Positions 33,700 through 43,290 of a stretch of DNA of 64,000 nt are shown piece by piece. The notes beneath the pieces were generated by a model. The model searched no databases, was not told the origin of the DNA, and saw only the letters and a list, made by a program, of their open reading frames with translations. The position numbers and the translations under genes are program-made. The first letter of the stretch is position 1, and the number at the start of each line of letters is the position of its first letter. Source of the DNA: Persicaria tinctoria (Eukaryota > Streptophyta > Magnoliopsida > Caryophyllales > Polygonaceae); assembly GCA_037127255.1 (NCBI GenBank), contig JBANSL010000005.1, positions 4,898,001 to 4,962,000 of the forward strand, read 5' to 3'.

Positions 33700-33942
33700 G
33701 AGCATCCACTAAGGTTATACTATGGGTGTATTAAGAATAAAATATTACTAAAGAAAACTGAAATTGTAAGAGCATTAATTGAAAAGTCAGACATTTGTTT
33801 AAACCAATGTGAGTAAGGGGTTGGAAGCGGATTTTTTTTTTCTTGAATGAAGTGCAGTGTCCTGCCATTTACTTACATTTTTATTTTTTTCAATAAAAAA
33901 GGGGTTAAGACACCCAAATGAAGATGGGTGTTGTGGGTGCTC
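33700..33942. mobile_element. Tourist-like MITE nested in Stowaway
   Basis: The ends GAGCATCCACTAAGG and (inverse of right end) GAGCACCCACAACACC are flanked by TTA (33697-33699 and 33943-33945). 243 bp; a relative of 20229-20577 by its termini. Confidence 0.75.
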
Positions 33943-34113
33943 TTAAAAGCTATTGTAGGACAGTAGGGTTAGTTATTAAACTAGCCATCTAATCATTCAA
34001 TATAACCCTATCTATATTGAGTAGTATATTTATAGAAAGTTTGATCTAGAAAGACAAATATTATGGGAAAAAATTAGAGGGTTAAAAAGACATCCTTTTC
34101 GGGACGGAGGGAG

Positions 34114-34867
34114 TAATATTTATTGCTTCAGATTTTTTGTTTCCTTTTTTTATGGCCACTTTTTCCTTCTTTCCTTTTCTTTTCCCTTTTTGTTTCCATT
34201 TCTTTCTTTTTTTCCACTTTTGCCCCCTACAACATGCTGTGCCACCGGTATTTTTTTTGTAAAATTTTAGATTTTGTGTTATTTGTGCAAATTTACAAGA
34301 ATGTGTGTTATTTTTGCAAAATTTTACAAAAAATTGTCTACCATTTTTGCCAAAAATGAGTTTGAAGATAATTTAACAAAGAACATATATAGTCGAGTGT
34401 ATTTGTATCCGTCGAATGTGAGGAACAGGTGGGTGTACACGTAAAGCACACATAATATTGATGGATGGATGGAGAAGCAGACAAAGAGGGTTGACTTTGA
34501 CACTTAAAAAGTAGAAATGATGCACTACATGATCACTCAATATATAGTTACAAATCATCAAAGAAAATATAAACACATGATTCCTCGATCAACAGCGCGC
34601 AGCATATTATATTTGAGCCTCACAAGGTTGACTTCCGATCAGGCCGGTGCTGTCACTCATATCCAACCCCAACCCATTCCTTTTTAACGTCTTCATTTTA
34701 TAGAGGGAGGTTGGATCCGTGTAAACAATTTTTACGTGTAATTTATAAGCACTGAAATTATTTTTTTTATGTATTAAGCGATTATTCGTGCATCATGGTA
34801 TAATTATTTTTATGTATATACAAGTGTTATTATTTATATTTAACAAATGATTTTTCATAATCACTTG
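34114..34867. other. spacer, no gene
   Basis: A T-rich stretch is followed at 34240-34360 by TTTGTGCAAATTTACA and TTATTTTTGCAAAATTTTAC words of MULE-terminus style, then AT-rich sequence. No coding region is recognised. Confidence 0.4.
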
Positions 34868-35145
34868 TGTTGAGAATAAAAGGAATGTAAAGAGACCAAA
34901 ATAGTCCCACATTGATTATATAAACAAAGAAGTCTTAGTATATAAGCTAGTGGGTTACTCCTCCTATTGTCAATTGGTTTTAGGATGTAATCACGTTCGG
35001 CTTATGTGTTAGACTATTAACGCAAGGGCGCACGTGTGCACACGACCCCCAATTCCCGAATGAGATGCTTTCGCCTCGGCGCACGTGTGCACACAACCCC
35101 CGATCCCGATTCCCAACGAACTTCAGTAACTTGACATCTATTAAT
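34868..35145 (+). mobile_element. solo-LTR-like fragment
   Basis: It begins TGTTGAGAATAAAAGG and contains TAGTCCCACATTGATTATAT, AAGAAGTCTTAGTATATAAG (TATA-like) and CTCCTCCTATTGTCAATTGG, an arrangement common in small plant LTRs. Further on, CGCACGTGTGCACACGACCC occurs twice, 50 bp apart. The right boundary is uncertain and no internal region or second LTR is seen. Confidence 0.45.
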
Positions 35146-36143
35146 AGTGTCCTCCTTTAGAAGGAACTTTTAATCTCAGTTGTTTAATTTTCTTAATCCG
35201 ACGCTCTAGATTTGATCACAAATTACTTAGTAGTGGCTTACATATTAAATGATTATTCATATTTTAACCAACTATTCTTATCATTCAAGTTTGTTTTTTT
35301 TTTGGTAATTTGTAAACAAACAACGTTGTTACTAGGCTTTCTCAATATACAAGAATCATAGATAGGATATCCCTAACTATTCCACATTTTAAAGAATATC
35401 GTGGACTAGCAAGACTGCAACAATTAATTTATATATTTTAAAATTTTCGTATTCACAATTTATATTGGATATATATTCCAAAAAATACGTCCCCACAAGT
35501 TCCACTAGCCAAAAATCGAGTGAATTGTAGGGCACATGAAACTGATCGAGCATCTTTTAGCAAAAAAGTTTAGATTGATGGGTAAATTTTCAAACAAACA
35601 TAAAACCATCCACGTACTTAATTAATTATAAACTAAGTTGGTATAGTGATTGTGAGGTTATATTTTATGTCAGTGATTTGAAATTACCTTGAAAATATAG
35701 TTGTTTTTTTTAGTATGAGAGTGAACTCCTTAAAGGACACAGTATTTGATTCAAATGTAGAACGATTAAGTCTTATCAAACTGACTAGATTTGTTTTTTT
35801 GTAAGTGCATTGGGGTGGAGAGTTAATTAAGGCAGCCAAAGCATTTATGTTCGAGTTAATTAATTATAATTACATTTTAAACCAAATCATAGTGTGATTT
35901 ATACATGTTTCCTAATTTAGAGTAGTATTTTTCTCATAAAAATTAATCTTTATTTATAACTTTGGGGCATAATTTAAAACGGGTTTTTTCAAGGGCATAA
36001 GATAACAACCTCACTCAGTAAAGATTTTCCAATTTTAAATTATGTTAGCTTTTCTTAGTATTGATTTCCTAGGGTCGCTTCTTTATTTGACAGACAACCT
36101 TTCCCAATTAAGATTCTTATCCTATACCCTAGAAAGACCGAAT
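35146..36143. other. spacer, no gene
   Basis: AT-rich sequence without recognisable coding, repeats or transposon termini. Confidence 0.4.
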
Positions 36144-36420
36144 TTAAAAAGATCGTTTATTTAATAGCGATATTTCGTTTATGGGCTTTTTCAATGTATG
36201 CCCATTTAAAAAAGAAAGGTAAGAATTTGAGTGAGAAGAGACTCTACTCGATAGCATCCTTACGGATGAGATTATTAAGACTTGAATCGTTTTGGAAGTC
36301 GGGACTCTTGACCGAGTAACTAAGGTGTGCAAGTTGTGCAACCTTATTAGTCACTCGATTGTCATAACGAGGTGTGTGAAGGAAAGAAAATGAACCCAAG
36401 ACTAATGCATTAAAAAAAAA
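36144..36420 (-). mobile_element. LINE 3' fragment (RNase H tail)
   Basis: On +, GATAGCATCCTTACGGATGAG ... CCGAGTAACTAAGGTGTGCAA ... CACTCGATTGTCATAACGAG parallels, word for word, the LINE tail at 41465-41580. On the - strand the older coding pattern (NRVT..VAHL) is only partly legible. Decayed. Confidence 0.6.
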
Positions 36421-36641
36421 AATTAAAATTTTTTATTCCCTAAATATAGAAGTGTTAAGATGTACCTTTAGACATGCATATACTGTATTAGGAAATTTCT
36501 TTTATTTTAGTATGATGATGTTTAAGACGGTGGGAAGTACGCTAATTTATAGACAACATTTTGATAAAAGCTGGAATGTTTTTGTTTTTTAATTTAGACT
36601 TTTGGAGTATATTTTAAGAACAGTTTTTCTATCCTATGTCA

Positions 36642-36973
36642 CAGAGGCGGATCTTCTAGTAAGCAAACCCAGCTCCTGCTGGGTGGAATTTTTTTTCCCC
36701 AACGCATAATTATTTTTTTGCTAGGGTAGTTTTATTTTAGTTATAGACTCACATATGCAAATTTAGAAGTCCCCTATTTATAATGTTTATTTGTAATGAG
36801 ATTATTTATTATTAAACATATTTTGTAACTCTTCTAATTATCAAAATTTAAATCTCTTTTATATTTTAGGTGAAAAACTCTATAAGAATCGTATTTTGGT
36901 TTGGAAAAAAATCGTCTCTTCGCAATGAATAGTTTTCCGCTTACCTAACTTTTAAACATTAGATCCGCCACTG
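36642..36973. mobile_element. hAT MITE with 8-bp target duplication
   Basis: CTATGTCA is duplicated exactly at 36634-36641 and 36974-36981. The termini are CAGAGGCGGATCT and (inverse of right end) CAGTGGCGGATCTA. 332 bp, AT-rich, non-coding. Confidence 0.88.
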
Positions 36974-36981
36974 CTATGTCA

Positions 36982-38394
36982 TCGGGGCATATGATAAGAG
37001 GTTACAAATAGAAAGATTTATCAAATTTAAATGATTTTAGTCATTTTTAAAATGTTTTTCTAGGGTCTATGCATTCAAATATAAGGAATATTTCTCAATA
37101 TGAGTTGCTTATCCTATATCCCAATCATAGAATAGAAAAACCGTTTTAAGAATGTAATTTTTTTTTAAAAAAATCTTAAATTAAATGAATAAATTTCACC
37201 AAACATCTTATAATTATGTTAAAGAATTGAATAAAATCTCCAAAACATCTTTTTCTAAATTGAGATTGACATTTTTAAGATACACCCAATTGGCCGACTT
37301 GCTACCAAGGACAAACAAAAATAGCATATGCAAATAAATAATTTAGATGTAAAGTATAAGATATGATCCTCCAAAGATTCTTGCAGGAATCAAAATCTAA
37401 TGACGTCCCAAAGCAATTTTGTATGGTCAATCATATATCCTTCAAGTTCAATTTAATTAATTGTTTGATTTGTCTACCAAAAGAAAATTTTGTTTGATTG
37501 TTATTATTTTTCTAATTTTGACGCACACCATGATGAAGTAAAAAGGCACAATTTCAACTTAATTTTGAAATTAAATTAAAAGGTAGATATGTTGGTAGGG
37601 TAGCATATTTTAAATTATATCTTACTTCCAATTTGAAAGAGTAAATCATTAAAAAAAAAATTAGGGCCTCTCCAAGAGAGAAGAGAGAAATGTGAAACAT
37701 GATTTTTTTATTATATATAAATTAAAAGTATACTCCATCCTTTTAACAAAATACGTCATTTTAGATTAACGATAAGAGGTATAATTATATTTTTATTTGT
37801 GCTTTTAAAAAATATTGTATAAAAATGTTACAATGACATATTTTAATTAACAGATAGACAATCTCTGTATCTTTAGTTTTTTTATTTAATTTTTTTTTGT
37901 TAGTGGAACACCTTTTTCCTCTCAAAAAGTTGATCGAGCACCTTCCATGGATCCATAAGGACCATAAGCTAAAGTCTAAAATTATCCTATACAGGAACAA
38001 TTCCATATGGATTGTACTAAAATATTAAGTCCCATCTATATTGATATCCATATGTTATATCATGCATGCACAAAAGTTCAAATTCTTCGATGTGGAGCTT
38101 TATTGTCGTTATGATTTTATTGTATTTTTTTTGCAACTGGGATGGGTATATTATTAATATTTTTTTTTTCTATTTCCAATATAAAAATCAATTCAAACCC
38201 AACCTAATCCACTCCACTCCTTGATCACATGTTTGACCTATACTCCCTCCGTTTCAAAATAAATATAGTTTGACTTTTGTACACGTTTTTTAAAGAAATA
38301 AAAAATTTATAAAATAATATTTTTAATCACTTTTGTTGTATAAATTGATAGTTATTACTTATTAAAAAAATTGATTAAAAAAATATTTATAAGC
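36982..38394. other. spacer with Stowaway remnants
   Basis: AT-rich. Stowaway-like left ends are at 37732 (ACTCCATCCTTTTAAC) and 38243 (CTCCCTCCGTTTCAAAAT), without matching right ends. No gene seen. Confidence 0.45.
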
Positions 38395-39020
38395 GTTGAT
38401 AAAAATATTTTCAGTATAAAAATCCTATCGGTACCATTATCGCTATTATATGCAAAAGCAATATATATTTTTATATATAAAAACTTAATTAATTAACTTA
38501 TTGAAAAAAAATTGTTGCATTTATATGGGGAAAAAAGTATTGCATACCCCCAAAAAAATTACGCCATTTTCACTGATCATATGCACAATAATATTTTTTA
38601 ATAAAAATTTAAAATTATAATCAAAGATTGTTGCATTGATAAAATATTTCAGTATAAATATCCTATCGGTGCCATTTTCGCTATATGCAAAAGCAATATT
38701 TTTTTTAATATAAAAACTTAATTAACTTATTGAAAAAAAATTGTTGCATTTATATGGAAAAAGTATCAATGCATACCTTAAAAAAAACGGATAAACTAAA
38801 TACGCCACAAATCTATGGTTGAAGACTTGAAGTGGGCTAATTAATTGGAAAAACGTGCTAATTAATTGAAAACGTTCTGCACATTGAAATGAACGTGCAC
38901 TTAAAGAAGGTATTTGCGGTGTATCTAACAACACCAAAAAAATAAATCACGGCGTCATTTTCACTCATATCCACATTATTATTTTTTAATAAAAATTTAA
39001 AATTATAATCAAATATTGTT
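38395..39020. repeat. imperfect tandem duplication upstream of the organ-specific gene
   Basis: The segment GATAAAAATATTTTCAGTAT... to GTTGCATTTATATGG (38395-38525) recurs at 38638-38757. The following block, with CATTTTCACT and AATTTAAAATTATAATCAAA (38565-38635), recurs at 38950-39012 after an extra 180 bp. Copies have diverged by small indels. Confidence 0.75.
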
Positions 39021-39125
39021 ACATATATATATATATATATGGTATGTAATATTTATTATATTTTAACCCATATATATACACATTATTTTTTATTATGTAA
39101 CGTTTATCCTCGCTTGACGGTGACC

Positions 39126-39145
39126 CTATATCTATATATATATCC
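39126..39145 (+). promoter_or_regulatory. probable TATA box of the organ-specific gene
   Basis: A CTATATATATAT stretch about 90-100 bp before the ATG at 39231. Several other TA runs nearby (39025-39080) make the exact site uncertain. Confidence 0.4.
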
Positions 39146-39230
39146 CCAATTATATTACATTATACATACATAATAAATCCATGTACGAAAGTCAGAGGCT
39201 AATTGCTTGGGTTTGTGCGTTCATACCCAA

Positions 39231-39696
39231 ATGAAGCCCTACTTTTCCATCTTTCTCATCTTCTTCCTTCTTCTACTGGTAATCTCTTAATTCATTTTGA
39301 TTTAATTAATTATCATTTTTATTAATTTGTTCATTCTTTCATTAATCCATATACATGGATGATTTAATTTAGGCTTTGAACCAAGCAGCAGAAGCAAGCA
39401 GGCTACAGCAGCACTACTGGAAACATGTGATGGGAGACGACCCGATGCCGGAAGCCATTCAAGGCCTTCTTCCGAGCACCCGCGAGGGCGGCGATCCAGT
39501 CGGCGGCGGCTTTTCGGCGACTCCGGTGGGGGAGGAGAGGACATGGGAAGATCTGATCAACAGAGACTTTGACACCAGATCGGCGGCCATCATTTACCAT
39601 CATGGCATGATGAACGGACATGATCATCATCATGATCATGGCCATGATGGCGATCATGATCATCATGTTGACCGCCCAAGAGGTGAGGCGTCATAG
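39231..39696 (+). CDS. secreted organ-specific (S2/P4, DUF2775-like) small protein
   Basis: Exons 39231-39278 and 39373-39696, intron GT-AG, phase 0; 123 aa. The start MKPYFSIFLIFFLLLL plus ALNQAAEA forms a clear signal peptide, so the product is likely exported to the apoplast. The mature part has the organ-specific-protein signature: YWKHVMGDDPMPEAIQGLL near residues 32-50, then RDFDTRSAAIIYHH near 83-96. The last 30 residues are rich in His and Asp (GHDHHHDHGHDGDHDHH), a possible metal-binding tail. The biochemical role of this family is not established. Exon 1 encodes only the signal core and is easily missed. Confidence 0.83.
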
Positions 39697-40631
39697 ACTG
39701 TCATGGAGGTTTAATTTCTTTATCAAGGAAAATGTCAAGTAGGTGATAAATAAGAGCCTTAATTTGTTGTATGATTAGGGCATGGTTGACTGTTTTAATT
39801 GAGGAGTTAATTATATCATGTTGTAATTTACTTTATGCATTAATTATTTAAAGTATTGAATTGTACGTGTTTTCTATACTTATTATAGTTTTAATTACAG
39901 TATTTAATTATATATAGTTTTAAATAGTCCATCCCAAAATTTTGTCCTTTGATGAATGATCTTCTTCTTATTCTTTAATTTCTCATTTTTTTTATTTTTT
40001 TTTTTTGCTTTTGGATCGAGAAATATCTGAGCTTGTTGAATACTTTTTATTTTTTTTATATAAAAATTGATATAACTCTTTTAAATTTTAATGTTTATAT
40101 CTAATTAATTTCAATTTCATGAATTCATATATAAATGTTGCCGGTTGGGAGAATGGTCGTTTCCTGCTGCTTATCTTCAATTTCTTCAAACGTCTGCAGT
40201 CAGGTTAAATTTCATTTCAATTTAAAAAGTCATAACTATTCAATTTATATAAGCAAAATTAAAAAATGGCTATATAGTTATATATGTTTAATGTTTGCTT
40301 CCAATGTGGAAGAAACTTAATATGCCAAAGCACTAAAATTTAAAATCCAAAATATTAAAATAGTAGGTATTATTAATACATTTAAGGATATTTGAAAGTA
40401 TTCTTGGAAAGTCGAAACGATCATATTAACCCTACCATAGATCTAGAGTTACAGGTTTCGTTCGAAAATATATCTTAGGATATATATGGACTACTAATCG
40501 AAAATCCTAATTGATTTTAAAGTAGGTCATGCATGATTTTGATACGATTGCATTGTACATCAATAGAGTATATATGTATGTCTTATTTTATATGAAAAAA
40601 AATTGAGAGAGTGAATTAGCTTTCGATCACA
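39697..40631. other. 3' flank of organ-specific gene, no further gene
   Basis: The likely 3' UTR is followed by AT-rich spacer. Nothing coding is recognised. Confidence 0.45.
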
Positions 40632-40832
40632 CAACCAAGGCCAGGTCAACAGATCTCCAGGGAGGGGAATCGAGTCGCTGATATCTTGGCACATCTTGAA
40701 CTCTCCTCGCCGTTTGTCAAAGACCGTGCCCAAGCTGAGATCAATAACGCCGTCCGCCAGCTGATGCTTGGGCGGTGAATCAACCTTGGTTGACCATTCC
40801 CAACTCTTTGCATTTTATTAAAAAAAACAAAA
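40632..40832 (+). mobile_element. LINE 3' end, RNase H tail fragment
   Basis: The + frame reads QISREGNRVADILAHLELSS and RQLMLGR, then a stop, the usual C-terminus of the RNase H domain of plant non-LTR elements. An A-rich tail follows near 40820. Only about 45 codons of the element survive. Confidence 0.65.
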
Positions 40833-41404
40833 CCAAGGTCGGTCAGTTCATATATGTATGACTTTCAGTAATAACCAATATATTGGAGAGTATATATCCA
40901 TTGTATCGAGTGTTTGTTGGGAATAAAGTTTGACTCACGTTGGTGGGACGAGTATAACAAAAATACCATCAAATATAAGGGAATCCTTATATAATGATTT
41001 AAGTTTTTGTGTGAGAAAGATGAATTCTGACTTTATAATTAAAAACAAACCCAACCTTGTAACCAAAATGCTATATAATTCTTACCTAATAAAAAAAAAA
41101 CCTATATAATTCAATTGCTAGTTGAGCTAGGATTGTTTGATACTCGAATGTACCTAGCTATCTTCGATCCTATTTACAATTTGAGTTCATGTATTATTGT
41201 GGGAAATAACTAATAAGAGCTCATTTAGTTTATAATGGTAAATGCATTTTTGGGAAAGTAATACCTTCCAATAAAATTGGCTTTTCAATTCCTCTTTTTA
41301 GAAATATGGTTGGTTGAATTCATTTTTCATGATGGGTGTTTGTTAAGATGGTGAATTCATTTTTATTTGTAATAATAAATTCTTTCAAATACAATTTTAA
41401 CGGT

Positions 41405-42450
41405 TTTGTTATGACGTTTTTTTTATTAGGAAAGAATTCAGAAAGTTAGAGACTAATTACTGATAGCATCTTTGCGGATGAGGTCCAGGAGATCTTGATC
41501 AATAACGAAACCAGACGCCCCAGCAGGGTGACCAAGGTGTGCGACCATGTCTGTCACTCGATTGCCAATGCGGGGCACATGAGAGTATGAGATCTCTCTA
41601 AAATTTGTCAGTAAAGTTATGATATCCGACTAAGAAGCTCAATTTCCTAAGGACATGGAGAACCCCTTTTAAGGTGGTTTATAATGACGAGGGAATCACC
41701 CTCAATATGGATTTTTGGAAGTCTGAGCTTCAGGTTTTGGAGATCCCAGATTTCAGGGTAGCCTCGTCCATAATTGCAGTTTGTTTACCAACCCGCTCAC
41801 CCCAGTAGAAGATGGGTTGGCTAAACCAATCCCGAATGATGAACCCTGTAGAGTTGTACGTGTTTCTATTTGACAGGGAGCATCCATCAAAATTTAATTT
41901 ATATCAACCAGCCTTTGGCCTGAGCCATTTAGTCTTATCTTTATATGTCGCAGGATCTTCGTGCCTTGTGTTGGTTCTAGGTTTTGTAGGTTGTTGTTTT
42001 GTCGTGTCGTCGTGTGATTCCAAAATAGATGTTAGATTCCATGACTGAATATGCGATCTGACAGCAAAAGTAGCTGCTTCAGCTGACGGTAGTGGTTCAT
42101 TACGGAAAATGAGATTATTTCTAATTTTCCACGCGGTCCACCAAGTGAATGCAATTAATTGTTTTTCCGAATTGGAGAACTTAGCCCCGAGGTTTTGGAG
42201 GAACAATTTTATATTCCTAGACGCCGCGGGATGAGACCCGTAATTTTGTGAATCATCTCACGACCAAGGACTGAACGGGAGATGGAGGACAGGAATTCAA
42301 TGAAGCAATGTAATTCATCTTCACATGAATGGCTACATAGGTCACAGATGGGCGGTATTGCAAAATTCCGTTGCGCAAGACGTTATTTTGTTGGAAGACC
42401 CGATTGATTAAGCTTTCATAAGAAGTTTTTCACTTTAGGTGGCGCTGAGG
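41405..42450 (-). mobile_element. LINE 3' region: zf-RVT and RNase H fragments
   Basis: On the - strand, from about 42360: ICDLCSHSCEDELHCFIEF (zinc-binding region after the RT), then FTWWTAWKIRNNLIFRNE (42206-41904 frame), then WYKLNFDGCSLSNRNTYNST (RNase H start), then after frameshifts HVPRIGNRVTDMVAHLGHPA and LLDLIRKDAIS. The element ends at CTTTCCTAATAAAAAAAA (A-tract at about 41413-41420 on the inverse strand). 5'-truncated and frameshifted. Confidence 0.75.
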
Positions 42451-42759
42451 TTTTGTTATGACAGTGTTATTGGACATGAGATGAGGGAAGGGTGAGGAAG
42501 GAGAACTTGATGAACTAACCTTGGTGATAGTACGGAATGGGATATATAGTGGGGAACTAGGGATACGGACATTGATGCCATTTTATAGTTAGATACTTAG
42601 ACATATACCAGGTCTAACTTTGTACACCGATCTTTTAATAATCTGTTTATATATTTAACTTTTAAAAATACCTTGTAATGTGAAAGATTTTTTCACGGCT
42701 ATTGTAAGTTTTATTTTATATAAAGTGTTAATTTGACATTATTTATGTAGAATTTAGAG

Positions 42760-42933
42760 AGGGATAAAACCTAATAGATTGGTGGTGGAAGGCTCATAAA
42801 TAAATTACAATGCTTGAAGAATATGTAATATAAGGATATCGATAATCTAAACCTACCAAAGATATATATTTCTACCTAACATAACAATATCAAATATTAT
42901 ATCCTAATACAATCATAACTAATATATCTCTAA
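42760..42933 (-). mobile_element. copia-type LTR fragment
   Basis: On the - strand it begins TGTTAGAGATATATTAGTTA and continues with TTAGGATATAATATTTGATA and CATTGTAATTTATTTATGAG, a pattern frequent at the 5' end of plant copia LTRs. No internal region accompanies it. Confidence 0.5.
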
Positions 42934-43290
42934 CAATTTAAGCATCTTTTATTTTATATAAAGTGGTAAATTGACATTATTTAAGCATTCATGGGCGTTT
43001 TTTTGAAAGATAAGCAAATTTACGGGTGATTTTGTAAAAAATACCCCATTATAAGGGCGGTTTTCTGTAATAATCACGACTTGGGGTTGGGAGACTGAAC
43101 GAGTGAACGAAGGCGCAGCGAGATAACATGGACCGCCATCACACTGGATCACCCGAGTAAAGGCAAGTCCTACTTCTTTCTCAATCGGCCATACCCCTAC
43201 AAGAGTAGCTATGGCGTTCTCATCCTTCTTGTAGAGGTCTTCCAAACCCCTGTCTCTCTTTCTCTCTCTCGAATCCTTCGGCGAGTGAAA

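Larger units (their letters stand above)
32489..34113. mobile_element. Stowaway MITE split by nested insertions
   Basis: The left terminus CTCCCTCCGTCCAGGAAAGG starts at 32489 after TA; the right terminus ends at 34113, followed by TA. Just inside, GGATGTCTTTGTAG on the left pairs with AAAAGACATCC on the right, so both ends belong to one element. The intervening 1.5 kb holds Tourist-like MITEs at 32540-33478 and 33700-33942. Confidence 0.8.

Noticed and set aside
39403..39666. - strand ORF rich in Met and Ile opposite the organ-specific gene
   Set aside because: It is the antisense of the CATGAT repeat in the His/Asp tail.
42949..43245. 98-codon - strand ORF upstream of SWI3D
   Set aside because: No recognisable domain; it overlaps the probable SWI3D 5' UTR and a possible MULE-type terminus.
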